Assembly: GCA_003162175.1 (NCBI GenBank)
Contig: PMMR01000056.1
Coordinates: 20,737 to 63,342 of the forward strand
Direction: 5' to 3'
DNA length: 42,606 bases
Origin: Candidatus Methanoflorens crillii
GTDB lineage: Archaea; Halobacteriota; Bog-38; Methanoflorentales; Methanoflorentaceae
Within the stretch, counting starts at the first letter, position 1. Every line of letters begins with the position of its first letter. Position numbers and translations under genes: made by a program. Of the stretch, positions 29,817 through 38,912 are shown piece by piece. The notes beneath the pieces were generated by a model. That model saw nothing but the letters and a program-made list of their open reading frames with translations. It was not told the origin of the DNA and did not search any database.

Positions 29817-31781
29817 CTAGCTGGCCTTGTAGATGTACGCGTTGCCAAATCTCGTCACTGCCGTGTAACCGTTTGATCTGAGGTAACTGTCAAAGGTGGT
29901 TCGATTGCTGTTCCCGAAGTTCTCCGACAGGATCACGTACTTGTAAAAGTCTCTGTCGCTTTGAATGGCGGCCTGTAACACAGCGGTGTTATTCGACACC
30001 TCGTCTCGGTACGCCATCGGCGAGGAATCAAACGCAGACGGGTTTGTGGTGTAGAACAACGCCTCGCGCTGCGAGGAGCTCGCGTTCGCAAACGGGTCGT
30101 TCGGGTTGGGGGGGGCGAAAAACGCCAGTGTCGTATGGTTGCCGGGGAGCTGGCCCACGTACCGAATCGCGTTGAAGTCGTCTTGTCCGATCACCGACTG
30201 GTACTTGTCGGTGCTTATGGCCCCCGCCGCATTGGTCGTAATGACAAGCGCTACCAGCACGACAGCGATAATTCTGCCCGGAGAGATAAGTGCAGATCTG
30301 CGTCCGAGAGATCGCTCGATCATGGAGACCCCGAGACCCGCGGCGGGTATGAGAACCGCTTGGGCATACGCCACGCCCCGCCCGAGGAAGATCTCAGCGG
30401 TCGCCGGAGCAAACGAAAAGTACACGGTTGACAGGGTCCAGCCGACCAGTATACCCAGGATGAATGCGAGCAAGACGAGATGAGAGAGCTCCCACTCTTT
30501 GGTCTCGATCAGAGAGCCTGCGAGTCCTACCACGGCGAGCGCCGCTATCAAGGGCGTTACGTAGAGGAGGATGTACGTCGGGTCGGGGTACATAATTTGG
30601 AGCGCAATCAGCGGGAGAACAGACTGCATCGCAAACGGCGCCGCCCCGATGGTGACGAGGGCTGGACTGAAGCCCTCGAACGGCGCCGCCCCGATGGTGA
30701 CGAGGGCTGGACTGAAGCCCGTCGGAATGCCGTAAACGATGAAGCGCCAGGCAAAGAGCATCAACCCGAGCACATACGTCGGAATAGAGACAATCGTCGT
30801 GAGCGTGTTCTGTCGTTTCATGAGCTGGGCAATCACCACGAACGCGAATATGAACGGTGTGTAGACCCCGTAGAGGATGTGAATGTCAATGGAGAGCCCC
30901 AGCACAAACGCGCCAGCTAGGAACGAACCCGCCTCTCGTGAAGCACAGAGATAGAGGCCAAAGAACACGAAATAGGTGCCCACGACCTGCATCATCGAGA
31001 TGTTCGTCCTCCAGAAGAGTTCAAACAGCGGGGACATTGAGCCAAACAAGAAGAGCGCGACGACTTTGCCGGATAGGCTCACATCGAGTCGCTCCAAAAC
31101 GGCGAGGAGCATTATGGAGGCCAAAACGCCGAACACGGGTCCGAACCAGATCGCCATGTCGACGACCGACGCGTTACCGATCATCGCAAACGACCCCATG
31201 GCGAACTCGAAGCTTCGCTCGCGGACAACGTCGCCAGCGCCGGCTGTCAAGAATGAAGGTATGCCCGTGAAGCCCGTGTGCACGAAGTAGGCCGCGCGGG
31301 TTGCCCAGTAGAGAGGATCAAAGTAGGGAATCGTGCCTACCGTCGCCGGATACCAGAGCCGTACAACACCCCCGAAAAGGAGCATCGCGATGATTATGAT
31401 ATTCTCAGGCTTGAGCAGGGCGGACGCACTGATAGGTGCCTGCTCACGGTTCAAGGCCAGGGCGAAAATGAACATCAGGGTCGTCCAAAGAAAGAGCGGC
31501 CCGACGATGGAGAGAGGACTTCCCGGTATCAGCAGGGCCGTGTACACGACTTCGAGAATGGCGAGGAAGACCACGCTAAAACCAATCGCTGTGCCGATCC
31601 TGCCTGCGACGCTTTGGTCTCCCAAGATGACGAGCGACGTAAAATACCCTGGGAAAAAAAAGAGAACAGCGCCAGCACAGAAGACCTGAATAATAGTCCC
31701 AATGGGGATTGCGAGCGGTATGCACAGCGCCAGAAAAATGAAATAGGCGACACTGATGGGCCTGAGACTCTGAAAATTCAT
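29817..31781 (-). CDS. Large polytopic membrane protein of the glycan locus, GT-C-like
   Basis: 654 residues with about 13 hydrophobic spans and a 130-residue C-terminal extracellular region (NATLAFFAPPNPNDPF-type segment with NHTT, NASS and NRTT sequons). The first 100 residues (AGAVLFFFPGYFTSLVIL, then a G-R-I-G-T motif) resemble the start of DUF1616 proteins such as that at 38913. The loop GTIPYFDPLYWATRAAYFV could be the acidic first loop of a GT-C transferase. A 15-residue tandem duplication, GFSPALVTIGAAPFE then GFSPALVTIGAAPFA, sits in a mid-protein loop. TATATAATC about 30 bases upstream fits a leaderless start. The likely role is glycan transfer or polymerisation at the outer face, inferred from its neighbours. 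Confidence 0.6.
   Translation of the reverse strand: MNFQSLRPISVAYFIFLALCIPLAIPIGTIIQVFCAGAVLFFFPGYFTSLVILGDQSVAGRIGTAIGFSVVFLAILEVVYTALLIPGSPLSIVGPLFLWTTLMFIFALALNREQAPISASALLKPENIIIIAMLLFGGVVRLWYPATVGTIPYFDPLYWATRAAYFVHTGFTGIPSFLTAGAGDVVRERSFEFAMGSFAMIGNASVVDMAIWFGPVFGVLASIMLLAVLERLDVSLSGKVVALFLFGSMSPLFELFWRTNISMMQVVGTYFVFFGLYLCASREAGSFLAGAFVLGLSIDIHILYGVYTPFIFAFVVIAQLMKRQNTLTTIVSIPTYVLGLMLFAWRFIVYGIPTGFSPALVTIGAAPFEGFSPALVTIGAAPFAMQSVLPLIALQIMYPDPTYILLYVTPLIAALAVVGLAGSLIETKEWELSHLVLLAFILGILVGWTLSTVYFSFAPATAEIFLGRGVAYAQAVLIPAAGLGVSMIERSLGRRSALISPGRIIAVVLVALVITTNAAGAISTDKYQSVIGQDDFNAIRYVGQLPGNHTTLAFFAPPNPNDPFANASSSQREALFYTTNPSAFDSSPMAYRDEVSNNTAVLQAAIQSDRDFYKYVILSENFGNSNRTTFDSYLRSNGYTAVTRFGNAYIYKAS
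30634..30720 (-). repeat. 45-bp in-frame tandem duplication
   Basis: The 42 bases 30634-30675 recur exactly at 30679-30720 (period 45). The duplication adds 15 residues to a loop of the membrane protein and is perfect at DNA level, so it is recent. Confidence 0.9.
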
Positions 31782-31804
31782 ATTTGGGCCTTCTATACTT
31801 TTCC

Positions 31805-31816
31805 GATTATATATGC
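31805..31816 (-). promoter_or_regulatory. TATA box of the GT-C-like gene
   Basis: Minus strand reads GCATATATAATCGG, centred about 30 bases before the ATG at 31781; there is no ribosome-binding site in between. Confidence 0.6.
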
Positions 31817-31975
31817 TTTATCAAGTATGAGGTGTCACACGTTTACCGCTTGCCGGGGTTTAATGCGGCTAATTTGGGCGCCTTGCGGGCTACGAATGCG
31901 TAGTCGATCGCGAAGGTGAAGGCGCCGCTTTTTACCCAAGCTCTGCAGCGCCGGACGTGAGGCACCGAGTTCGAG

Positions 31976-33403
31976 ATGACCACTAACAGACGGATCTTCA
32001 AAAATACCGCAGCATTAGCCTCAGCGGACATTTTTACGCGTCTGATGCGCTTTGGGCTCGCCGTTGTCATAGCCAGGACGCTCGGTCCTGCTGGATACGG
32101 TGTGTATGCGTTTGCGTTCTCGTTTGCGGAGGTCTATGGCGTCATCTCAGATTTCGGCATGAGCAACCTCATAATCCGCGATACCTCAAGAGAGAAGAAG
32201 TACCTCGCTCGTTATGTCGGAAACATCTTGTTCGTTGAAACAGCGCTTTCCTTGATCGCCTACGGCTTCCTGTTCGTTCTCGTCGGCGCAATGAACCTAC
32301 CTCAAGAAAAAGCCGTTATTGTCTATATCGCCGTTATCTCCTACGTTCTGACGGCTCTCGCGCAGATCGTCCGAGCGACGTTCAAAGCTCACGAGAGGAT
32401 GGAGTATGACGCGACGCTAAACATCATTCAACAGAGCGTTACCGTCATCCTTGGCATCGGCGTGCTGTATTTCGGTTACGGATTGATCGCGCTCGCCATG
32501 GTGTTCGTTTTAGGAAGCTTGATCAACCTCATCGCAAGCCTCGCGCTCGTTTCAGTGAAATTCACGCGGCCTGCGTTCAGGTTAAACCGACGCTTTTTGA
32601 CGTATCTGGTCAAAGAGGTCCCCTCTTTCGGACTGATTGTATTTTTCTCGCTTATCTATTACAAGATAAGCACGCTGCTTCTGTCGTTTATCCAGGGGGA
32701 TGCCGCGACCGGTTGGTTCAACGCCTCGTACGCCATGGCGGTGTCGCTCACCTTTCTGCCGGCAGCATTCATGGGGGCCCTATTCCCTGTAATATCGACG
32801 CTCCACGTCTCCTCGAAAGACCTTGCAAAGACCGTCTATAACGAGTCATTTCGCTATATGGTTATCTTGGGACTTCCGCTTGCATTCGGCACGACCGTGC
32901 TTGCGGACAAAGTCATCGACATCATTTATGGTCCGCCATTTCACAACTCAATCGTCGTCTTGCAGATCGTCATTTGGTCCGTCTCAATCTTATTTCTCAA
33001 TTTCGTGCTCACCACGACGTTGACGTCGATAAATCTGCAGCGCGTCGTTATGTATGCCACGGGAGTCGCCGTCACTGTCAACATCATTCTCAACCTCCTC
33101 GTTATCCCGGGATATAGCTACGTCGGGGCAAGCTACGTAATGATAGCGACCGAGCTCACCACTTTTTCGATCTGCTTCTACTACGCGTCGAAAAACTTGT
33201 ACTTCATTCGGCTGCACCGGCTTCTGCTCAAACCGCTCCTCGGGTCATTCGTCATGGCGGTCGTCGTGTATTATCTGAGGCCGATCAACCTGTTCATTAT
33301 AGTTGGGGTTGCGGTCTGGGTGTATTTCGCTACCCTCCTCGCACTGAGGACGTTCACGAAGCAAGACGTGAGCGTCATTAAGAGCATAATCGGCAGAACG
33401 TGA
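31976..33403 (+). CDS. Oligosaccharide flippase (Wzx/PST family)
   Basis: A 475-residue protein with about 13-14 spans typical of the MOP superfamily. The N-terminus FKNTAALASADIFTRLMRFG, ARTLGPAGYGVYAFAFSFAE and SDFGMSNLIIRDTSREK are the standard RfbX/PST opening. Later LPAAFMGALFPVISTLH and VIDIIYGPPFHNSI match the family's C-terminal half. It should flip a lipid-linked (dolichol-type) oligosaccharide across the membrane for surface glycan or N-glycan assembly. It is divergent from the GT-C-like gene with 194 bp between starts. A GT4 gene follows in the same direction 45 bp downstream, so they probably form an operon. Confidence 0.9.
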   Translation: MTTNRRIFKNTAALASADIFTRLMRFGLAVVIARTLGPAGYGVYAFAFSFAEVYGVISDFGMSNLIIRDTSREKKYLARYVGNILFVETALSLIAYGFLFVLVGAMNLPQEKAVIVYIAVISYVLTALAQIVRATFKAHERMEYDATLNIIQQSVTVILGIGVLYFGYGLIALAMVFVLGSLINLIASLALVSVKFTRPAFRLNRRFLTYLVKEVPSFGLIVFFSLIYYKISTLLLSFIQGDAATGWFNASYAMAVSLTFLPAAFMGALFPVISTLHVSSKDLAKTVYNESFRYMVILGLPLAFGTTVLADKVIDIIYGPPFHNSIVVLQIVIWSVSILFLNFVLTTTLTSINLQRVVMYATGVAVTVNIILNLLVIPGYSYVGASYVMIATELTTFSICFYYASKNLYFIRLHRLLLKPLLGSFVMAVVVYYLRPINLFIIVGVAVWVYFATLLALRTFTKQDVSVIKSIIGRT

Positions 33404-33448
33404 GCTTATGTCGCGCAACAAAAAAAGGGACGACGGAAAGGTGGGCGT

Positions 33449-34597
33449 GTGAGGATAGCCCTTACGACCTTCGAATACGACCGGAACCTCATCGGCGGTG
33501 CGGGCATTTACGCGCTTGAGCTGAGTCGGTGGCTGGCACCACTCTGCCAGCTCACTGTGCAGAGTTGCGACGCATATAAGACTCCACCAGACGCCTTCAC
33601 TGCCGCTTGGTTTGGGGCGGGAGTACCAAACGTGAGATACCGGCAGCTGCCTCAACCCTTACGGGGCCACGGGGTTGCAGCCTTTTACTACTACGCGCTC
33701 GTTCGCGAGCGATTCGAGGGGTGCGACGTGCATCTGATTAACGACCTCTCGCAGGGGGTGGCAATTCATCGCAACGCTCCTCTCGTCCAGATTCTGCACC
33801 ACCTGCCCTCGTCAGAGCTGCAGCAGTTGCCACTGTCAAAATCGCGCATCGCAATCACTATGCTTGCCGCGCTCGAAAAGCGCGCACTAAAACGGGCTCA
33901 AGCAGTTATCTGCGACAGCAGCGACACGATGGCGCAGGCGCTCGCGCGATATCCGGAGCACGCGGAGAAGCTGAGAGTTATACCTAACGGTGTTGACGTG
34001 AACCTTTTCACACCTGTCGACACGCCGACCGAAGGCGTTGTGGCCGAGAAACCGCTCGTTGCGTGTGTTGCTCGGGGACTCGAGGCGAGAAAGGGTATCG
34101 CGGACTTGATCGAGGCGCTCGCGGCGGTCCAGCGCGTCACGCCGGTTGAACTCGTTATCATAGGCAAAGACTCGCAACGATTGAAGCAGCGGATGCTGGC
34201 GCTCGCGCTCGCGCTCGGTGTAATCGACGTGGTCACGTTCGTCGATTCCGTATCACTGCGCGATCTTATCGCGCTCTATCAGCGCGCCACCGTGACGGTG
34301 GTGCCCTCATTGCTCGAGGGATTTAGCAAGCCGGCGCTCGAATCGATGGCGTGCGGAACGCCTGTGATCGGAACGGCTGTTGGGGCGATCCCAGAACTCG
34401 TCGACGAAAGCTCCGGGGTCCTAGTCACTCCCGGAGACGCAGGCGCTCTCGCTGCGGCGCTGATCGATTTGCTCCAGGATGACCGGCGAGTGAAACGGAT
34501 GGGGGTGGCCGCACGGCGACGTGCGGTTACGCTTTTTGCTTGGGATAGTGTCGCCAAGCGCGTGCTCAGCGTGTGCGAGCAGGCCATGTCATCCTGA
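33449..34597 (+). CDS. GT4-family glycosyltransferase A
   Basis: A 382-residue GT-B-fold enzyme. The N-terminus MRIALTTFEYDRNLIGGAGI (GTG start, ribosome-binding site GAAAGGTGGG) has the glycine-rich acceptor loop. The C-terminal donor domain contains RVIPNGVDVNLFTP, VARGLEARKGIADLIEAL, and the EX7E motif in LLEGFSKPALESMACGTPVI. It transfers a sugar from a nucleotide donor to a lipid-linked intermediate in the cytoplasm; the sugar is not predictable. Its last 9 bases overlap the end of the convergent GT4 gene at 34589. Confidence 0.9.
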   Translation: MRIALTTFEYDRNLIGGAGIYALELSRWLAPLCQLTVQSCDAYKTPPDAFTAAWFGAGVPNVRYRQLPQPLRGHGVAAFYYYALVRERFEGCDVHLINDLSQGVAIHRNAPLVQILHHLPSSELQQLPLSKSRIAITMLAALEKRALKRAQAVICDSSDTMAQALARYPEHAEKLRVIPNGVDVNLFTPVDTPTEGVVAEKPLVACVARGLEARKGIADLIEALAAVQRVTPVELVIIGKDSQRLKQRMLALALALGVIDVVTFVDSVSLRDLIALYQRATVTVVPSLLEGFSKPALESMACGTPVIGTAVGAIPELVDESSGVLVTPGDAGALAAALIDLLQDDRRVKRMGVAARRRAVTLFAWDSVAKRVLSVCEQAMSS

Positions 34598-35791
34598 GGC
34601 GGCCCGTTCGTATATCGCTTCGAGCTTACGCAGATGGACGCTCATGTCAAATGTTGCTGCGGATCTGCGCGCGTTTTGGCTCAATTCACTGAGAAGCTTC
34701 GAATCAGACGACAACGTTCCTAGAATCTCACTCAGCGCTTCAACGTCACCGGGCGGAAAAAGAAAACCGTTGTATCCGTCACTGATGAGTTCAGGAATCG
34801 CCCCGGCTCGGCTTCCGAGCACAGGGATCCCCTGCAAGTAGTATTCGGGGACAACGAGGCCGAACGTCTCGTTATAGATGGACGGCACCACAGCCACGTC
34901 GGCTATGCCGTAGAGCTGCCGAAGCTTTTCGGGGGCCAAAAAGCCATAGAAGACAATGCGTCCGTCATCGTGCGCAGCGCGCTTGAAACTTACCACGTCG
35001 CTGCCTTGACCGACTATGTGCAGTCGCGCGTCGTCAAAGTCTAAGCTTTTCACAGACTCTATGAGGACGTGGACGCCTTTGTGTTTTCCCAGACGCCCGA
35101 CGTAGAGTATGTCAAACGTGCTGTTGTTGACCTTTGCCACTGGGTCGCCCCCCTCTATGCCGAGCGGGAGCTTCGTCTTTTGCGCGGTGGTGAATAGGCC
35201 GAAGCTCGAAAGTGTATTAAGTACAAAGTCAGACGGGGCGATTATAACCGCCGGATGAACCCGCTTGGAAATCCAGCGATAGAGGCGACACAAGCGATGA
35301 GGGTTGACGCACGAGGCGTTGGTCCGCGTAAGCAAAGTCGTCTTGGGACACACGAGGTTGTAGTCGTGCACCGTGTGAACCGTGGGAATCTCGAGATCGT
35401 CGGCGGCGCTAAACACCGACGCTGACAAGCCCTTGAAATTGTGCACGTGGACCACATCAGGGCTCTCTCGCCTGAGCACAGCTTTCGTAAACGCATACGT
35501 GTACGGATTCCACACGTCGACCGCGTGCCATATAGGTTTGACGATGCGGGGCCTTCGGGAATAATGATAATTAGTGTAGAGATTGAGCGGGAAAAAACGG
35601 TAGATAGACTCTCTCGTCGGGGCTTCGTGCTCTGAAGTTGTATGCGCGTGGCTACCAAAAGGAGCGGTCGTTATTACCGAGATGTCGTGGTCGTCGCTCA
35701 GCCTCTCTGAGATGTGGGAGACATACAGCTCAGCGCCACCGTGAACATAGGGCGGGTAAAGGTTAGAGACCATACAGATTTTCACGAACAC
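34589..35791 (-). CDS. GT4-family glycosyltransferase B
   Basis: A 400-residue GT4 enzyme. The N-terminus is KICMVSNLYPPYVHGGAELY. VHTVHDYNLVCPK in mid-protein marks the acceptor half; then ILYVGRLGKHKGVHVLIESV and VVPSIYNETFGLVVPEYYLQ (EX7E-like) form the donor half. CRLYRWISKR with nearby cysteines is an unusual insert. It is cytoplasmic or membrane-associated and retaining in mechanism. Convergent with GT4 A, it is transcribed with C and D as a probable minus-strand operon (65-bp gap to C). Confidence 0.9.
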   Translation of the reverse strand: MFVKICMVSNLYPPYVHGGAELYVSHISERLSDDHDISVITTAPFGSHAHTTSEHEAPTRESIYRFFPLNLYTNYHYSRRPRIVKPIWHAVDVWNPYTYAFTKAVLRRESPDVVHVHNFKGLSASVFSAADDLEIPTVHTVHDYNLVCPKTTLLTRTNASCVNPHRLCRLYRWISKRVHPAVIIAPSDFVLNTLSSFGLFTTAQKTKLPLGIEGGDPVAKVNNSTFDILYVGRLGKHKGVHVLIESVKSLDFDDARLHIVGQGSDVVSFKRAAHDDGRIVFYGFLAPEKLRQLYGIADVAVVPSIYNETFGLVVPEYYLQGIPVLGSRAGAIPELISDGYNGFLFPPGDVEALSEILGTLSSDSKLLSELSQNARRSAATFDMSVHLRKLEAIYERAASG

Positions 35792-35856
35792 AGCCTCGAA
35801 AATCTACGATGTAAAAGAGCTGATCGGATGCTTCAGTCTATTCTCTTCAACTGAGC

Positions 35857-36990
35857 TCATATTAAGGCCTCGTATACTTCCCTAGTGCGGGCAATCGCTT
35901 GAGTCCAGGTAAACTCACTCTTAACTCTCTGATAGCCGTTGTGGCCCATCCTGTCTGCCAGTTCTTCGTCGCTCAGCACCGCTCGTATTGCTTCCACAAG
36001 TCCGTGCAGATCGCCTGGCTGAACTAGCAACCCATTGTAGTGATCTTGGATCACCGACGGGATGCCTCCAACGTTCGTACCGATAACTGGTCTGCCGCAG
36101 GCGTTTGCCTCAGCCAAAACCATCCCGAACCCCTCGGCATCGGTGAGCGTGGGGAGCACAGCGAGATCCGCTCCCCGATAATAAAGAGGCATCTCCTCCT
36201 CGGGTATGAGCCCGGCGAATACCACCCGGTCTTGAACTCCGATACGCCGCGCATAAGTTGCGTAGTGCGAGCGCCAGTTTCCATCGCCCACAACCACGAG
36301 GGTTACGCTTGGGTCAAGACTGCGGAGCGCACGGATAAGCATGGGGAGCCCTTTGTGTCGGTGGGCTTTGCTTAGCTGGCCGACAAAGAGGATAATGTGC
36401 CCCCCGAGGCCGTACTTGTCTCTTATGTGGCCAGAGTCGACCGTCGGATTGAATGTCGCTACGTCCACACCGGGGGGCACGGCTGACGTTTTGCTGAGGT
36501 AACCTTGGAGAAACGGAGAATGTGCGGCGTAGTGGTGCGAGGTCGTGACGATCCAACTAGCGCGGCGAATGGTGTCCCTCCCCAGGAAGCGATAGTAGGC
36601 CCTTACCAAGAGCTTGGTTGTCGCATTTATTCCCACCGCGTCATTGTGGTAGGTCAACACGAACGGCCTATCACCAGAGACTCGTGCGGCGACGTCAGCC
36701 ATGTAGGGGACGGGCAAATGTCCGTTCACCACGTCAGGGTCAACCTCGTCGATAACCCTCTTTATGGATCGAAACCAGCGCAAGCTGAACGGGGTGTTCG
36801 ACACGGTCGTAAGTCGGGGAAGCGTGAAAACCCTCGGGCCGGACTCGTCGAGCACGCGCGAACAGGTTATGACTGTCGTGTCGACTCCTGCGTTGTGCAA
36901 GCCGACTGCGATTCTGTACGTGTACTGCTGAAGTCCTCCCACGCCGGAATAGTACGGCGAAGCGATTAGTGCTTTCATACGGGGTTGCAC
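35857..36990 (-). CDS. GT4-family glycosyltransferase C
   Basis: A 377-residue GT4 enzyme. The true start may be the ATG at 36978 (MKALIASPYYSGVGGLQQYT), four codons in, because homologs usually begin with that strand. GHLPVPYMADVAARVSGD and VLTYHNDAVGI define the acceptor domain; IILFVGQLSKAHRHKGLPML and LTDAEGFGMVLAEANACGRP the donor domain with its EX7E motif. It lies between GT4 B and D on the same strand and should add one sugar of the lipid-linked glycan. Confidence 0.9.
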   Translation of the reverse strand: MQPRMKALIASPYYSGVGGLQQYTYRIAVGLHNAGVDTTVITCSRVLDESGPRVFTLPRLTTVSNTPFSLRWFRSIKRVIDEVDPDVVNGHLPVPYMADVAARVSGDRPFVLTYHNDAVGINATTKLLVRAYYRFLGRDTIRRASWIVTTSHHYAAHSPFLQGYLSKTSAVPPGVDVATFNPTVDSGHIRDKYGLGGHIILFVGQLSKAHRHKGLPMLIRALRSLDPSVTLVVVGDGNWRSHYATYARRIGVQDRVVFAGLIPEEEMPLYYRGADLAVLPTLTDAEGFGMVLAEANACGRPVIGTNVGGIPSVIQDHYNGLLVQPGDLHGLVEAIRAVLSDEELADRMGHNGYQRVKSEFTWTQAIARTREVYEALI

Positions 36991-37073
36991 TCGCGCTTGT
37001 TTAGGAATAAGCTGTTGCCGCCACGTGACCTATACAGGAAGAAGTGGTACGTAGTCATCTGGGCGACCTTCGG

Positions 37074-38207
37074 TTAGCTCATCAGTTTCGCGTAGGTATC
37101 TATAATGCTTTTTGAGATATCCGACCACGCGAATTTCTTTGACATTTCGAATCCGTTTTCAGCCAGTTGTTCACGCAGTGCGCGGTCGCTGACGACATCA
37201 AAAATAACGTCGGCGATTTCATCGGGGGAGCCGTCGCTGACGAGGAAACCATTGACGCCGTCTTGAACGAGTTCCCGGACGGCGCTCATTTCGTGACTTA
37301 TGCTGATCACCGGCAACTTACACGCATTTGCCTCGATGATAACGAGGCCGAACCCTTCGCGAACGGAAGGGAGAACGAATACCTTTGATGACTTCATAAA
37401 CGCCGTGAGCCCGTCTTGGTCGACAAAGCCGGTAAAGGTGACGGTCTCGTCGAGTCCAAGCTTTGACGCCAGGTCTTCGAGCGAGGCTCGCTCCGGACCG
37501 TCCCCGATAATCGCGCACCTAATGGCAGGAATCCTTGTTTGTGCAATCGCAATCGCGTTTAGCAAGAGATCAACGCGCTTTTCACTGATGAGCCTTCCCG
37601 CAAACAGCACATCGGTTGCGGTCGACGCAGGCGCGATCATCGTGATGCGCTCAAGATCGATGCCGACAGGAATGACGTCGATGCGTTCGGGTTTGACGTG
37701 ACACCGTATAAGGTCGTCTCTCGTCTTGTACGATATCGCCACGATACCATCAGCGAGTCGCATCGTCAGTCTTTCAACAATTCTGCCTATGCTTCCGCGG
37801 ATCGGTCCAAGATAGTCCCGCCAATAGGTGTCCCATACCTCGAGCCACGTGACCACTAGTGGTTTTCTTTTTACGATTGAGGCAACTTTGCCCGCGAAGC
37901 ATGGAAAGTAGGGGAATTGGTTACAGTCGATGACGTCGCAATCCGCCTTCAGCAAGGCCGGTAAAACCCTCAAAGAGTAGATGAGGGCCTCGGCAATCGA
38001 GCGGACGCCCTGGTTGTTGTACAGTTCGCGAACCTTGCACACGCCGTGGAGGTGAACGTTGTCCGTGACGATCGTATCAGCTCCCTGCCACCATTTCATG
38101 CCGTAAATGTGGACCTCGTGCTCTCCGTTTTCGGCGAGCTTGCGCGCGAGTTCCCAGAGACGCTTGTCTGCCCCCCCCATGTTGTACGGATAAATTGCAT
38201 CCATCAC
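37074..38207 (-). CDS. GT4-family glycosyltransferase D, unusual start
   Basis: A 377-residue GT4 enzyme: AIYPYNMGGADKRLWELARK at the start, NVHLHGVCKVRELYNNQG, VLFAGRLISEKRVDLLLNAI, and SVREGFGLVIIEANACKLPV with the EX7E motif. The listed start is GTG 38207, but homologs usually begin MKIAYVMDAIYP. Here the equivalent frame is ATA-AAG-ATC-GCG from 38222, with GGGAGGCG ideally spaced before the ATA. The ATA also overlaps the stop of the gene upstream as ATAA, imitating the usual ATGA coupling. So an AUA initiation codon, or a start lost by mutation, is likely. Next to GT4 C, it forms part of the glycan operon. Confidence 0.9.
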   Translation of the reverse strand: MMDAIYPYNMGGADKRLWELARKLAENGEHEVHIYGMKWWQGADTIVTDNVHLHGVCKVRELYNNQGVRSIAEALIYSLRVLPALLKADCDVIDCNQFPYFPCFAGKVASIVKRKPLVVTWLEVWDTYWRDYLGPIRGSIGRIVERLTMRLADGIVAISYKTRDDLIRCHVKPERIDVIPVGIDLERITMIAPASTATDVLFAGRLISEKRVDLLLNAIAIAQTRIPAIRCAIIGDGPERASLEDLASKLGLDETVTFTGFVDQDGLTAFMKSSKVFVLPSVREGFGLVIIEANACKLPVISISHEMSAVRELVQDGVNGFLVSDGSPDEIADVIFDVVSDRALREQLAENGFEMSKKFAWSDISKSIIDTYAKLMS

Positions 38208-38218
38208 GTACGCGATCT

Positions 38219-38712
38219 TTATGGCGCTCGCCTCCCGCCCGGAGCCATCCGTCGCTTCGGCAAGAAAGACGCGATCTTCAGTCCGTCGCAGATGGATCTC
38301 AGCTTGGGTCGATCTGCGCGCTTGCCGTAGTCTATAGCGATTTCTCCTATCCTAAAACTGTGACGCGCACATTCAATAAACATGTCTGCTTCAATCTCAA
38401 GTCCCTGTGCGATAAGGCCCATACGGTCAACGAGGCACCCGCAGTACCCCCAGAACGCTGTGCACAAGTCAGTTGTGTCTTCTTTAAAGAGCATCCGAGC
38501 CACGGAGGTAAGCGCCCGGTTGCCAAAAACATTGGTTCGGGTCATGGCACGGGCTTTTTGCTGCGTTGCGTCTTCAGAGTCTCCATCAATGACATATAGG
38601 GGGTATCGTAACCCTCGTCCGAGAGCACGCGAACAGGAACCTTATCAATCACCTGGCCGATAGTCGCCTCTTCATTGAGGGTCGTAATAAGCACCGCTGC
38701 CTTAGGTTTCAT
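38219..38712 (-). pseudogene. Dolichyl-phosphate-sugar synthase-like GT2, broken
   Basis: The ATG at 38712 begins MKPKAAVLITTLNEEATIGQ, a normal GT2 start with the NEE motif. A frameshift near 38600 leads into YVIDGDSEDATQQKARAM. The middle of the enzyme, with the DxD donor-binding segment (about 80-90 residues), is missing. The C-terminal half follows as GNRALTSVARMLFKEDTTDL, FWGYCGCLVDRMGLIAQGLE, IEADMFIECARHSFRIGEI and KLRSICDGLKI, which matches DPM1/dolichyl-P-glucose synthases. Such enzymes make dolichol-phosphate sugars for GT-C enzymes. Losing it implies a paralog elsewhere or a changed glycan. Confidence 0.8.
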
Positions 38713-38912
38713 GGATCGGCGCGTCTGCTGTTGAGAAACGCTATTAGACGGAAGCTTTGCTTTTTGAGCTTAAGTCTTGCGTTCTGTTTCATCAGGCCGA
38801 ACAAAGGTCGGTGTGCACACGTTGTTGCGCTATTGTCGTCTAAGGTAGCTATATAGTTCGACTTGTTTATCTTTAATAGAGCTCAATACCCTGACGATTT
38901 GTTAGAGGCACG

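Noticed and set aside
30480-31270. Plus-strand frames opposite the GT-C-like gene
   Set aside because: Charged, repetitive composition with no motif; antisense to a clear membrane protein.
34589-34597. 9-bp overlap of convergent GT4 genes as an unusual feature
   Set aside because: Short 3' overlaps between convergent genes are common in compact genomes.
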